This document shows positions 1-7,371 of a stretch of DNA of 21,613 nucleotides, piece by piece. Both the position numbers and the translations under genes were made by a program. The stretch is from Phoenicibacter congonensis. GTDB taxonomy: Bacteria > Actinomycetota > Coriobacteriia > Coriobacteriales > Eggerthellaceae. Numbering within the stretch: position 1 is the stretch's first letter; each line of letters starts with the position of its first letter. The notes beneath the pieces were generated by a model that was not told the origin of the DNA, did no database searches, and worked only from the letters and a program-made list of their open reading frames with translations. The stretch spans positions 1 through 21,613 of the forward strand of contig JAUMVS010000014.1 in the NCBI GenBank assembly GCA_030530045.1, read 5' to 3'.

Positions 1-93
1 GACGAAGGCTACAGAACGGCTGACATTTGGACCGACGGCATGAAAAAAGTCGGCTGCAAGGAGTGCGGCGACTTAATCGCATCGTTCATTTAG
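1..93 (+). CDS. leuB: 3-isopropylmalate dehydrogenase, C-terminal end (partial)
   Basis: Only the last 30 residues and the TAG stop are inside the window; the gene starts upstream. The visible tail contains GYRTADI followed by a segment ending CGDLIASFI. This matches the C-terminal helix region of the isocitrate/isopropylmalate dehydrogenase family, where a 'G-x-R-T-x-D-I' element precedes the final 'VG-x-x-E-x-GD' stretch. LeuB oxidatively decarboxylates 3-isopropylmalate in leucine synthesis. The ilvB gene begins 13 bp downstream, so the two are probably cotranscribed, which favours LeuB over isocitrate or tartrate dehydrogenase. The catalytic Lys/Tyr/Asp residues lie outside the window, so the assignment rests on the tail and context. 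Confidence 0.78.
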   Translation, partial: DEGYRTADIWTDGMKKVGCKECGDLIASFI

Positions 94-106
94 AAGAGAG
101 GCAATT

Positions 107-1780
107 GTGGGGAAATTAAAAGGTGGTGACATCCTGGTAGAAACACTCCTCGATCAAGGAGTGGATACCATTTTTGGATACCCGGGTGGTCAAATTATTG
201 ACGTTTACGATTCTCTTTGGAAATATCGCGACAGAATGACACACGTATTAACCGCGCATGAGCAAGGTGCTGCACATGCAGCCGATGGCTATGCTCGCGC
301 AACTGGAAAATGCGGTGTCGTCTTTGCGACTTCTGGTCCTGGAGCTACAAATCTAGTTACAGGCATTGCTACAGCCTATCTCGATTCTGTCCCAATGCTT
401 GCAATCACAGGCAACGTTCCAACACGCCAAATTGGCACCGACTCTTTCCAAGAAATCGACATCACAGGCATCACCCTCCCAATCACAAAGCACAACTACT
501 TTGTTGAGAGCGTAGACGAGCTTGCTGACACAGTTCGCGAAGCATATCAGCTCGCGATTTCTGGTCGTCCAGGCCCTGTTCTTGTTGACATCCCAAAAGA
601 CGTCCAGCAGGCGCTCGGCAACTACAACGCAAAGCCACCAGTAGAGCCTCTGCCAACAAATGAGCCTGACATCACGCTCATCAACGAAGCAGCTCAGCTC
701 ATCAATCATGCAAAGCGTCCATTTATTTACTTCGGCGGCGGCATGATTACTTCTGAAGCTCAAAAAGAAATGCTTGAGCTTGCAGAAAAAATCGACGCTC
801 CAATCGGATGTTCTTTGATGGGCATTTCAGCTCTGCCTGACAACACACCTCGTTTCCTCGGATTCCAAGGCATGCATGGTCATTACGCATCATCACTTGC
901 AATGCACCACGCCGACCTTGTGATCTCACTTGGTGTTAGATTCAACGATAGAACAACTGGCAACAGAGCAAAGTTTGCTCCAACTGCTCAGTTTGTTCAC
1001 ATCGACATCGACCCTTCCGAACTCTCAAAAACGGTCAAATGCGTTTGCGGAATTCGCGGCGACCTCAAAGGTTCGCTTCGTCGCCTAAACCAGGCTGTTG
1101 TTAAAAACGAGCACCTCGAATGGAACAAATTCATTGCTCAGCAAAAGGCAATCGAAGAGCAAAACAAAGACACTCGTGACGGAATGACTCCAAGAAACAT
1201 TCTTAACGAGCTCAACAAAATTAAACAGATTGACACACCAGTTTGCACAGATGTTGGCCAGCACCAAATGTGGGCTGCTCAATACATTAACTACAGCGTT
1301 CCTCGCCAGTTCATCACAAGTGGCGGTCTTGGAACAATGGGTTTTGGCCTTGGTGCATCAATTGGCTGCGAAATGGCAACTGGCAAGCACACTGTGCTGA
1401 TTACAGGCGATGGCTCGTTTGGCATGTGCCTAACTGAGCTTGCGACTGCAGTTAAAAACGAAGTGCCAATTGTGATTTTGATTCTTAACAACGGCGTTTT
1501 GGGTATGGTTCGTCAGTGGCAAACACTGTTCTTTGACAAGCATTACTCAAACACAATCCTCGACCGTCAAACCGACTTTGTGGCACTTGCAAAAGCATTC
1601 GGTGCTGACGGCGAAAACGCTACAACACTTGAAGAAGTTAGAACTGCTTTGAAAAATGGCTTTAACAAGAAAAATGGACCATATGTTATCAACGCAGTAA
1701 TTGATAAAGACGAAATGGTTTTGCCAATGCTTCCTCCAGGAGGATCAGTCGACGAAATCATCACAAAGCTGGGTGATTAA
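107..1780 (+). CDS. ilvB: Acetolactate synthase, large (catalytic) subunit
   Basis: This ThDP-dependent enzyme condenses two pyruvates to acetolactate, or pyruvate and 2-ketobutyrate to acetohydroxybutyrate: the first shared step of valine/isoleucine synthesis. The 557-residue length is typical. Visible landmarks are FGYPGG near residue 23, the catalytic glutamate E52 in AHEQGAAHAADGYAR, the FAD/central domain around residues 190-340, and the ThDP/Mg motif GDGSF (434-438) ending at NN (461-462). The start is GTG at 107, preceded by AGAGAGG about 5 nt upstream. ilvN starts one base after this gene's TAA, as expected for a catalytic-regulatory pair. Related ThDP enzymes (oxalyl-CoA decarboxylase, pyruvate oxidase) are made unlikely by the adjacent regulatory subunit and ilvC. 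Confidence 0.96.
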   Translation: MGKLKGGDILVETLLDQGVDTIFGYPGGQIIDVYDSLWKYRDRMTHVLTAHEQGAAHAADGYARATGKCGVVFATSGPGATNLVTGIATAYLDSVPMLAITGNVPTRQIGTDSFQEIDITGITLPITKHNYFVESVDELADTVREAYQLAISGRPGPVLVDIPKDVQQALGNYNAKPPVEPLPTNEPDITLINEAAQLINHAKRPFIYFGGGMITSEAQKEMLELAEKIDAPIGCSLMGISALPDNTPRFLGFQGMHGHYASSLAMHHADLVISLGVRFNDRTTGNRAKFAPTAQFVHIDIDPSELSKTVKCVCGIRGDLKGSLRRLNQAVVKNEHLEWNKFIAQQKAIEEQNKDTRDGMTPRNILNELNKIKQIDTPVCTDVGQHQMWAAQYINYSVPRQFITSGGLGTMGFGLGASIGCEMATGKHTVLITGDGSFGMCLTELATAVKNEVPIVILILNNGVLGMVRQWQTLFFDKHYSNTILDRQTDFVALAKAFGADGENATTLEEVRTALKNGFNKKNGPYVINAVIDKDEMVLPMLPPGGSVDEIITKLGD

Positions 1781-1781
1781 G

Positions 1782-2288
1782 ATGAATAAATACACATTAG
1801 CAGTTCTTGTTCGCAACAAATTTGGTGTTCTAAACCGTGTAACGTCGATGTTTAGACGCCGCCAGTTCAACATTAATGCTCTCACTGTTTCAGAAACAGA
1901 AGACAGCGAGCTTTCAAGAATTACAGTTGTTTTTGAAGGCACCGACATCAAGAAAGAGCAGCTCAAAAATCAGCTCGTCAAACTTCCTGATGTTCGCACC
2001 ATCAAAGAATTTGACAACACAAATTCAGTTTCTCGCGAGTTGCTTTTAATTAAGATGGACAACAATTCCGACTCGCGTGCCGACATCATTGCTGCAGCAA
2101 ATGCTTTCGGTGCAACGACAGTTGACTACTCGAAGCATTCGATTATGTTGCAGCTTTGTGACACGACTGAAAAAATCGACGATTTCGTTGACATCATGAG
2201 GGAGTACACTATACTAGAAATTTGCAGGACTGGTAGTGTTTCGCTCGAAAAAGGCAGCAAAACAATTAGCAATTCTGTAATTTTATAG
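1782..2288 (+). CDS. ilvN: Acetolactate synthase, small (regulatory) subunit
   Basis: This is the regulatory partner of IlvB; in the family it binds valine through an N-terminal ACT domain and stimulates the catalytic subunit. The protein is 168 residues, the usual two-domain bacterial form. The ACT domain is at about residues 3-75 with the family hallmark GVLNRVTSMFRRRQFNI, and a C-terminal domain occupies about 80-160. The reading frame stays open back to 1701, inside ilvB, but ATG 1782 gives the canonical N-terminus MNKYTLAVLV. It lies one base after the ilvB stop, with a weak GGGTGA Shine-Dalgarno inside the end of ilvB, so translation is probably coupled. The gene is also called ilvH in some genomes. 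Confidence 0.95.
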   Translation: MNKYTLAVLVRNKFGVLNRVTSMFRRRQFNINALTVSETEDSELSRITVVFEGTDIKKEQLKNQLVKLPDVRTIKEFDNTNSVSRELLLIKMDNNSDSRADIIAAANAFGATTVDYSKHSIMLQLCDTTEKIDDFVDIMREYTILEICRTGSVSLEKGSKTISNSVIL

Positions 2289-2290
2289 AG

Positions 2291-2309
2291 TAATTGATCG
2301 AAGCAATTA
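2291..2309 (+). promoter_or_regulatory. Small inverted repeat abutting the ilvC ribosome-binding site
   Basis: TAATTG (2291-2296) and CAATTA (2304-2309) form a perfect 6-bp stem with a 7-nt loop. It ends two bases before the AGGAG of ilvC. The stem is A/T-rich and would be weak alone. It might act as an RNA-processing or stability element between ilvN and ilvC, or be chance. Confidence 0.25.
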
Positions 2310-2310
2310 A

Positions 2311-2315
2311 AGGAG
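2311..2315 (+). promoter_or_regulatory. Shine-Dalgarno that decides the ilvC start
   Basis: AGGAG sits directly against an ATG at 2316 (zero spacing), which is too close for initiation. The in-frame ATG at 2325 is 9 nt downstream and gives the canonical IlvC N-terminus, so 2325 is chosen as the start. Confidence 0.75.
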
Positions 2316-2324
2316 ATGGGATCA

Positions 2325-3341
2325 ATGCAAAGAATTTTCTACGAGAATGACTGTGACATCCAGAAGCTTTCAGGTAAAACAGTCGCAATTATTGGCTATG
2401 GCTCACAAGGTCATGCTCATGCGCTAAACCTAAAAGAAAGCGGAGTTGATGTTATTGTCGGCCTTTATGAAGGTTCTAAAAGCTGGGCAAAAGCAGAAGC
2501 TCAGGGTGTCAAAGTAATGACAGCTGGTGAGGCAGCAAAGGCAGCAGACATCATTATGATTCTCATTAATGACGAACTGCAGGCAAACCTCTACAAGAAC
2601 GAGATTGCTCCAAACCTCGAGGCTGGCAACACACTTGCATTTGCTCATGGTTTCAACATTCACTTCGGCTGCATCAAACCTCCTGCCGACGTAAACCTGA
2701 TTATGATTGCTCCTAAAGCTCCAGGCCACACAGTTCGCAGCGAATACCTCGCTGGCAAAGGCACTCCTTGCCTCGTTGCTGTTGAGAACGACGCAACTGG
2801 TGACGCTTGGGATATCGCACTTGCATATGCAGCTGGCATCGGTGGCGCTCGTGCAGGTGTTCTTGAGACAACATTTAGAACTGAGACAGAAACCGACCTC
2901 TTCGGCGAGCAGGCTGTTCTTTGCGGCGGCGTTTGCGCTCTGATGCAGGCTGGCTTTGAGACACTCGTTGAGGCTGGTTACGACGAGAGAAACGCATACT
3001 TTGAGTGCATCCACGAGATGAAGCTCATTGTTGACCTCATCTACGAATCAGGCTTTGCTGGCATGCGTTACTCAATCTCTAACACAGCTGAGTATGGCGA
3101 CTACATCACTGGTCCAAAGATCATCACCGATGACACAAAGAAAGCTATGAAGCAGATTCTTTCTGACATTCAAGACGGAACATTCGCAAAAGAGTTCTTG
3201 CTTGACATGAGCGACGCTGGTTCACAGGTTCACTTCAACGCCATGAGAAAGCTTGCTTCTGAGCATCAGTCAGAAAAGGTTGGCAAAGAGATTCGTGCTC
3301 TTTACAGCTGGAACGACGACGACCAACTCATCAACAACTAG
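2325..3341 (+). CDS. ilvC: Ketol-acid reductoisomerase (NAD(P)H), class I
   Basis: IlvC isomerises and reduces acetolactate or acetohydroxybutyrate to the dihydroxy acid, the second shared step of valine/isoleucine synthesis. From ATG 2325 it is 338 residues, the normal class I length. The Rossmann fold starts at GYGSQGHAHA (24-33). Also visible are H108, K131 in APKAPGH, and the Mg ligands D191/E195 in TDLFGEQ and E227/E231 in the knotted C-terminal domain. The cofactor-specificity loop reads LYEGSKSW (47-54). Many class I enzymes have Arg where Y48 sits, while both phosphate-contacting serines (51, 53) remain, so cofactor preference is worth checking. The gene follows ilvN by 36 bp and ends just before a strong terminator. 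Confidence 0.96.
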   Translation: MQRIFYENDCDIQKLSGKTVAIIGYGSQGHAHALNLKESGVDVIVGLYEGSKSWAKAEAQGVKVMTAGEAAKAADIIMILINDELQANLYKNEIAPNLEAGNTLAFAHGFNIHFGCIKPPADVNLIMIAPKAPGHTVRSEYLAGKGTPCLVAVENDATGDAWDIALAYAAGIGGARAGVLETTFRTETETDLFGEQAVLCGGVCALMQAGFETLVEAGYDERNAYFECIHEMKLIVDLIYESGFAGMRYSISNTAEYGDYITGPKIITDDTKKAMKQILSDIQDGTFAKEFLLDMSDAGSQVHFNAMRKLASEHQSEKVGKEIRALYSWNDDDQLINN

Positions 3342-3370
3342 CTTAAATTTAACTAAAACTAGTGCATTTT

Positions 3371-3395
3371 AAGGGGAGTTTTTGCTCCCCTTTTT
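3371..3395 (+). terminator. Rho-independent terminator after ilvC
   Basis: AAGGGGAG (3371-3378) pairs perfectly with CTCCCCTT (3385-3392) around a TTTTTG loop, followed by more T residues to 3395. It lies 29 bp after the ilvC stop and 65 bp before the ilvD start. It should separate ilvBNC transcription from ilvD, fully or partly. Confidence 0.9.
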
Positions 3396-3460
3396 CATGT
3401 TTAAGCGATAATAAAAATTGTGATTTTTTAAACCTATTAATTCTGGGAGTTAAAGAAAAA
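3396..3460 (+). promoter_or_regulatory. Leader of ilvD: possible promoter region
   Basis: This A/T-rich stretch lies between the ilvC terminator and ilvD. A -10-like GATAAT is at 3407-3412, but no convincing -35 lies 16-18 nt upstream, where the terminator stem is. A GGGAG Shine-Dalgarno at 3445-3449 precedes the ilvD ATG by a longish 11 nt. A promoter is expected from the terminator but not proved by the sequence. Confidence 0.3.
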
Positions 3461-5119
3461 ATGGACATCAAAGACAGAAGCGAAAATCTTCAATTTGCAC
3501 CTGCAAGATCTCTGTTTCATGCACTCGGCATGACAGACACCGATATGAAACGCCCACTTGTTGGCATCGTCAATTCCTACAACGAAATTGTTCCAGGACA
3601 CATGAACCTCGACAAAATCGTTCAAGCTGTAAAACTCGGCGTTGCAATGGCTGGTGGCACACCTGTTGAATTCCCAGCAATTGCAGTTTGCGACGGCATT
3701 GCAATGGGCCACATTGGAATGAAATATTCCCTTGTAACTCGTGACCTCATCGCCGACTCAACTGAGTGCATTGCAATTGCTCACGCATTTGACGCACTTG
3801 TAATGATTCCTAACTGCGACAAAAACGTACCTGGCCTTCTCATGGCAGCAGCCCGTGTTAACGTTCCAACAGTAGTTGTTTCAGGTGGCCCAATGCTTGC
3901 TGGTCACATCCACGGCAACAAGACTTCCCTCTCCTCAATCTTTGAGGCTGTTGGACAATACAACGCAGGCAAAATTGGAGCCGAAGAACTTCACGAATTT
4001 GAGTGCAAAACTTGCCCATCATGTGGCAGCTGCTCTGGCATGTACACTGCAAACTCAATGAACTGCCTCACCGAGGTTCTTGGCATGGGTCTTCGCGGAA
4101 ACGGCACAATTCCTGCTGTTTATTCCGCAAGAATTGAACTTGCAAAACAAGCAGGCATCCAGGTCATGGAAATGTACAACAAAAACATTCGCCCACGCGA
4201 CATCATGACTAAAGAGGCATTTGAGAATGCTTTGGCTGTAGATATGGCTCTTGGTTGCTCCACAAACTCAATGCTTCACCTCCCTGCTATCGCTCACGAG
4301 TGCGGCATCGAAATCAACCTCGACATCGCTAACGGCATTAGCGCAAAAACACCAAACATCTGCCACCTCGCACCTGCAGGCAGAACCTACATGGAAGACC
4401 TCAATGAGGCTGGCGGCGTTTACGCAGTAATGAATGAGCTTTCGAAAAAAGACCTCATTCACAAAGAATGCATGACTGTTACAGGCAAAACTGTCGGTGA
4501 AAACATTGCAAACTGCAAAAACCTCGACACTAGCATCATCAAAGACATCGACGAGCCATATTCAAAAACTGGCGGCATCGCTGTTCTTCGCGGCAACCTC
4601 GCAAAAGATGGCTGTGTAGTAAAACGCAGCGCTGTATCTGATGCAATGCTCGTTCATGAAGGCCCAGCTAAATGCTACGATTCCGAGGAAGAGGCACAAG
4701 CTGCCATCAATGCTGGCAAGATTGTAGCAGGCGATGTTGTTGTTATTCGCTACGAAGGACCAAAGGGTGGCCCTGGAATGCGCGAGATGTTAGCTCCAAC
4801 CTCTTCAATCATGGGCATGGGCCTTGGCGACTCTGTAGCACTCATCACTGACGGACGCTTCAGCGGTGCTACTCGTGGCGCATGCGTTGGACACATCACA
4901 CCAGAAGCTGCTTCAGGTGGTTTAATTGGCGTTGTAAAAGATGGCGACATCATCAGAATCGACATTCCAAACAACACAATCGAGCTCAAAGTTGATCAGG
5001 CTGAACTCGACGAGAGAATGGCTAACTTCACACCAAAGACAAAAGAGCTTTCAGGCTACCTCAAGCGCTACGCTAAACTCGTTTCCGGCGGTGCCTTTGG
5101 TGCAATCGTAAACCAATAA
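3461..5119 (+). CDS. ilvD: Dihydroxy-acid dehydratase
   Basis: IlvD is an Fe-S enzyme that dehydrates dihydroxy acids to the 2-keto acid precursors of valine and isoleucine. The protein is 552 residues, as is usual for the IlvD/Edd family. Landmarks are NSYNEIVPGHMNLDK (about 38-52), NCDKNVPGLLMAA (about 118-130), the Cys-rich element starting at C182 with C185, C188 and C191 (CSGMYTANSMNC), and GRFSGATRGACVGH near the C-terminus. The position that is Cys in the 'PCN' form of the family is Gly46 here (PGH), a known variant of the family. ATG 3461 gives the standard MDIKDRSENL start; the open frame back to 3362 runs through the terminator and is not used. Confidence 0.95.
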   Translation: MDIKDRSENLQFAPARSLFHALGMTDTDMKRPLVGIVNSYNEIVPGHMNLDKIVQAVKLGVAMAGGTPVEFPAIAVCDGIAMGHIGMKYSLVTRDLIADSTECIAIAHAFDALVMIPNCDKNVPGLLMAAARVNVPTVVVSGGPMLAGHIHGNKTSLSSIFEAVGQYNAGKIGAEELHEFECKTCPSCGSCSGMYTANSMNCLTEVLGMGLRGNGTIPAVYSARIELAKQAGIQVMEMYNKNIRPRDIMTKEAFENALAVDMALGCSTNSMLHLPAIAHECGIEINLDIANGISAKTPNICHLAPAGRTYMEDLNEAGGVYAVMNELSKKDLIHKECMTVTGKTVGENIANCKNLDTSIIKDIDEPYSKTGGIAVLRGNLAKDGCVVKRSAVSDAMLVHEGPAKCYDSEEEAQAAINAGKIVAGDVVVIRYEGPKGGPGMREMLAPTSSIMGMGLGDSVALITDGRFSGATRGACVGHITPEAASGGLIGVVKDGDIIRIDIPNNTIELKVDQAELDERMANFTPKTKELSGYLKRYAKLVSGGAFGAIVNQ

Positions 5120-5146
5120 TTTTTAATATTTTTAAATTAAGTAAAA

Positions 5147-6313
5147 ATGACAAGCTCAATCGACATAACCAAGCTCACAGTTTTTAATGCGCCTGCAAAA
5201 GACGAAGCGCTCTCGCTTTTAAGCAAATGCGCCACATGCGAAAACGCGCAGGCAGAATATGCTGCACTTTTAAGATTGCTCTATCAAAACAACGATGGCG
5301 ACCTTTCAAAGAGAGTTCTAGAACTCGTAGCAGCAGACGACAATGTCTACCTCGACAAAGTTGCTCGAGGAGAAGAAATTCCTGAGTGCATTAAAAACGC
5401 ATGTGAGCTTGATTTGAGCTTGATGCAGCAAATTGCTGACACAACATGTGATGAGATTGCAGCCTACAAAGCTTGGGGCAATGATGCTCCAAAATACACA
5501 AACAGCGATGTGGATTTGATGAGTACATTTGATGCAATGGTCCAAAACATCAAAACTCGCGGTTTCGGAATGTGGGCTAACAACATCATGTTCGAGCTTG
5601 ACGACGCAGGCGAAATAAAACCTGTAAAACATGCTGACACAACTTCGATCAGCAGCCTTTTTGACTACGAGCGCGAACGCCAAATCGTAATCGACAACAC
5701 ACTTGCTTTCCTAAACGACAAGCCTGCACAAAATGTTCTTCTTACGGGAGATGCTGGAACAGGCAAATCTTCAACAATTAAAGCAGTTGTAAACGAATAT
5801 GCAAGCATGGGGCTTCGCGTTATTGAAGTAAAGAAGTCTCAAATTGCAAGAATTCCTGATGTCATCGCAAAGGTTGAGAGCTCGCCTCTGCACTTCATTT
5901 TGTTTATTGATGACATTTCGTTCTCAAGCGACGATGATTCGTTTGGACAGATGAAAGCCCTGCTAGAAGGCTCACTTTCTGCGCAATCATCAAACGTTTT
6001 GATTTATGCAACATCGAACCGTCGCCACATCATCAAAGAGAAATTCAGCGACAGAGATGGTGACGAGATTCATGTAAACGACTCAATTCAGGAAATGATT
6101 TCGCTTTCCGATCGCTTTGGAATACATGTTACATTCTCAAGGCCAAGCAAAAAGACCTATCTTGGAATCATTCGCAGCATGGCTCTAAAGGCTGGCATCA
6201 GCATTCCTGAGGACGAACTGTTCAGTGGAGCTGAACGCTTCGCTATTCAAAAAGGTGGCAGAAGCGGCCGCACAGCCAAGCAATATGTCGAGATGCTAGC
6301 TGCGAAGCTCTAG
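5147..6313 (+). CDS. ATP-binding protein, DUF815-type AAA+ family
   Basis: This 388-residue protein has an unassigned N-terminal part (about 1-165) and an AAA+-like C-terminal core. The core has Walker A GDAGTGKS (201-208), Walker B ILFIDD (251-256), a sensor-1-like ATSNRR (288-293) and SDRFG (321-325). This spacing and the FIDD...ATSNRRHII pattern match the DUF815 family, whose cellular role is not established. It begins 27 bp after ilvD and is probably transcribed with it, but no Shine-Dalgarno is visible before ATG 5147, where the upstream sequence is nearly all A/T. The location by ilvD may be positional only. The ATPase call is firm; the function is unknown. Confidence 0.85.
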   Translation: MTSSIDITKLTVFNAPAKDEALSLLSKCATCENAQAEYAALLRLLYQNNDGDLSKRVLELVAADDNVYLDKVARGEEIPECIKNACELDLSLMQQIADTTCDEIAAYKAWGNDAPKYTNSDVDLMSTFDAMVQNIKTRGFGMWANNIMFELDDAGEIKPVKHADTTSISSLFDYERERQIVIDNTLAFLNDKPAQNVLLTGDAGTGKSSTIKAVVNEYASMGLRVIEVKKSQIARIPDVIAKVESSPLHFILFIDDISFSSDDDSFGQMKALLEGSLSAQSSNVLIYATSNRRHIIKEKFSDRDGDEIHVNDSIQEMISLSDRFGIHVTFSRPSKKTYLGIIRSMALKAGISIPEDELFSGAERFAIQKGGRSGRTAKQYVEMLAAKL

Positions 6314-6361
6314 TCTCAAAGCAAGAATAGAACTTTTCCTTCACTCGCAAACAAACGAATC

Positions 6362-6592
6362 ATGGATAGAAAAGATGAAATAATTTGCTATTGCTCAAAC
6401 GTGACGCGTGGCGACATTGAGCAAGCCATGAATGATGGGGCTAAAACTCTTAAAGACATCAAATTAGCTACCGGTGCATGCACGGTTTGTCGATGCGAAG
6501 AGCTCAACCCTAAAAAGAAGTGCTGCTGCAAAGACATCCGCGAAGTGATGTCTGAATATGCGAAGCAGCACCCCGAAATAAAAGATTCTTAG
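6362..6592 (+). CDS. Small BFD-like [2Fe-2S] protein
   Basis: This 76-residue standalone protein has the bacterioferritin-associated-ferredoxin (BFD-like) pattern: C9-x-C11 in ICYCSNVTRGDIEQAM and C40-x2-C43 in TGACTVC. The spacing is close to that of E. coli Bfd, so a [2Fe-2S] cluster is likely. It also carries C45 and an unusual Lys-Cys run (KKKCCC, 51-56) after the canonical cysteines. It follows the DUF815 gene by 48 bp. No clear Shine-Dalgarno precedes the ATG. Its stop overlaps the stop of the convergent flavoprotein gene by 4 bp. BFD-like domains often serve as electron-transfer or assembly modules; the partner here is unknown. Confidence 0.8.
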   Translation: MDRKDEIICYCSNVTRGDIEQAMNDGAKTLKDIKLATGACTVCRCEELNPKKKCCCKDIREVMSEYAKQHPEIKDS

Positions 6593-7209
6593 CGAATGAA
6601 ATTCATCATGTTGCCTTCTTCGAATTCAGGAAGAGCAACACCTGCTTCTTTGCCAGCCTCAATGCAACGCATGACATAAAGCATGTTTTTTGCGAGGTTG
6701 TGAGCTGTTTTTACGCCTTCAGCGTCCTCAAGGAACTGCTGTCCAGTTTGACCAAAACCAACATTCCAATAGGAAGAACCGGCAACAATCATTCTCGAAA
6801 TGCCGAAGTATTTATTCATAACATCAAAAGATGCTGTCGTGCCTGCACGGCGCGCAACAGCAAAGCTAGCTCCAACTTTTCCTGCGAAATGACGTCCCGA
6901 ACTGTAGAAAACGCGATCCAGGAAAGACAAAACATGCCCAGATGGATGCGCGTAATAAACTGGAGTTCCCAAAAGCAGAGCGTCGGCTTCTTTTGCAAGA
7001 GCAACGAACTCGTTTACTTTATCGTCATCAAACACACAGCCCTCGCTTGTGCATTTGCCGCAACCGATGCAGTCGCGAGTTGGGCCTTTGCCAACTTGAA
7101 AAATTTCGAACTCAACGCCTTCCTGCTCAAAAATTTTGCCTGCCTCAGAAAGGGCAGCAAATGTATTGCCATTTTTATGTGGCGAACCGTTAAGTGCTAA
7201 TACCTTCAT
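6589..7209 (-). CDS. Iron-sulfur-flavoprotein-like NAD(P)H:FMN oxidoreductase (flavodoxin-fold)
   Basis: This 206-residue flavodoxin-fold protein is of the NADPH-dependent FMN reductase family. The FMN phosphate loop is GSPHKNGNT (8-16). A compact cysteine motif C47-x2-C50-x2-C53-x4-C58 follows, as in iron-sulfur flavoproteins that hold a [4Fe-4S] cluster next to FMN. A TPVYYAHPSG element (82-91) is the second flavin-binding loop. The open frame allows a GTG at 7215, but that overlaps the Shine-Dalgarno AGGAG (7219-7215); ATG 7209 sits 5 nt after it and is preferred. The gene is transcribed alone, convergent with the BFD gene. It likely transfers electrons in redox or stress metabolism; the substrate is not predictable. 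Confidence 0.85.
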   Translation of the reverse strand: MKVLALNGSPHKNGNTFAALSEAGKIFEQEGVEFEIFQVGKGPTRDCIGCGKCTSEGCVFDDDKVNEFVALAKEADALLLGTPVYYAHPSGHVLSFLDRVFYSSGRHFAGKVGASFAVARRAGTTASFDVMNKYFGISRMIVAGSSYWNVGFGQTGQQFLEDAEGVKTAHNLAKNMLYVMRCIEAGKEAGVALPEFEEGNMMNFIR

Positions 7210-7214
7210 ATCCA

Positions 7215-7219
7215 CTCCT
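7215..7219 (-). promoter_or_regulatory. Shine-Dalgarno that decides the flavoprotein start
   Basis: AGGAG reads on the minus strand 5 nt before ATG 7209. It overlaps the alternative GTG at 7215, which excludes that codon. Confidence 0.7.
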
Positions 7220-7251
7220 AGATAAACAATTTATTAATTGCAACAAGCAAA

Positions 7252-7257
7252 ATTATA
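7252..7257 (-). promoter_or_regulatory. Candidate -10 box for the flavoprotein gene
   Basis: A perfect TATAAT on the minus strand would start transcription near 7245, giving a leader of about 36 nt. The best -35-like hexamer, TTGACC, is 21 nt upstream of it, which is too far for a standard sigma-70 promoter, so this is a partial match. Confidence 0.4.
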
Positions 7258-7300
7258 AAACTTCTAAAAAAGTTAAAGGGTCAATTAAGTAACAGCTTGT

Positions 7301-7334
7301 AAATAAAAAAATGGCAACAATTTCTTGTTGCCAT
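7301..7334 (-). terminator. Rho-independent terminator after metG
   Basis: ATGGCAACAA (7311-7320) and TTGTTGCCAT (7325-7334) form a perfect 10-bp stem around a TTTC loop. On the minus strand the hairpin is followed by a T-rich run (7310-7301). It lies 37 bp past the metG stop and ends the fsa-rho-metG transcript. Confidence 0.9.
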
Positions 7335-7371
7335 GCGTGATTAAAGTGTTTGTTTTAAAGCTTACTCTTGC

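Noticed and set aside
353..763. 136-codon minus-strand open frame inside ilvB
   Set aside because: It is a shadow of the conserved ThDP enzyme, with no Shine-Dalgarno or recognisable domain.
2316..2324. ATG at 2316 as the ilvC start
   Set aside because: It touches the AGGAG directly; the in-frame ATG 2325 has proper spacing and a canonical N-terminus.
2430..3014. 194-codon open frame on the minus strand inside ilvC
   Set aside because: Its product is Cys/Ser-rich with no domain, and it lies wholly opposite a certain gene.
1..3341. T-box or leader-peptide attenuator for the ilv/leu genes
   Set aside because: The window starts inside leuB, so any leader is upstream; nothing of the kind is visible between the genes here.
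3362..3460. N-terminal extension of IlvD
   Set aside because: It would be translated through the terminator hairpin and has no resemblance to IlvD.
6700..7200. 166-codon plus-strand open frame opposite the flavoprotein gene
   Set aside because: The minus-strand frame has clear FMN and cysteine motifs; the plus-strand frame has none.
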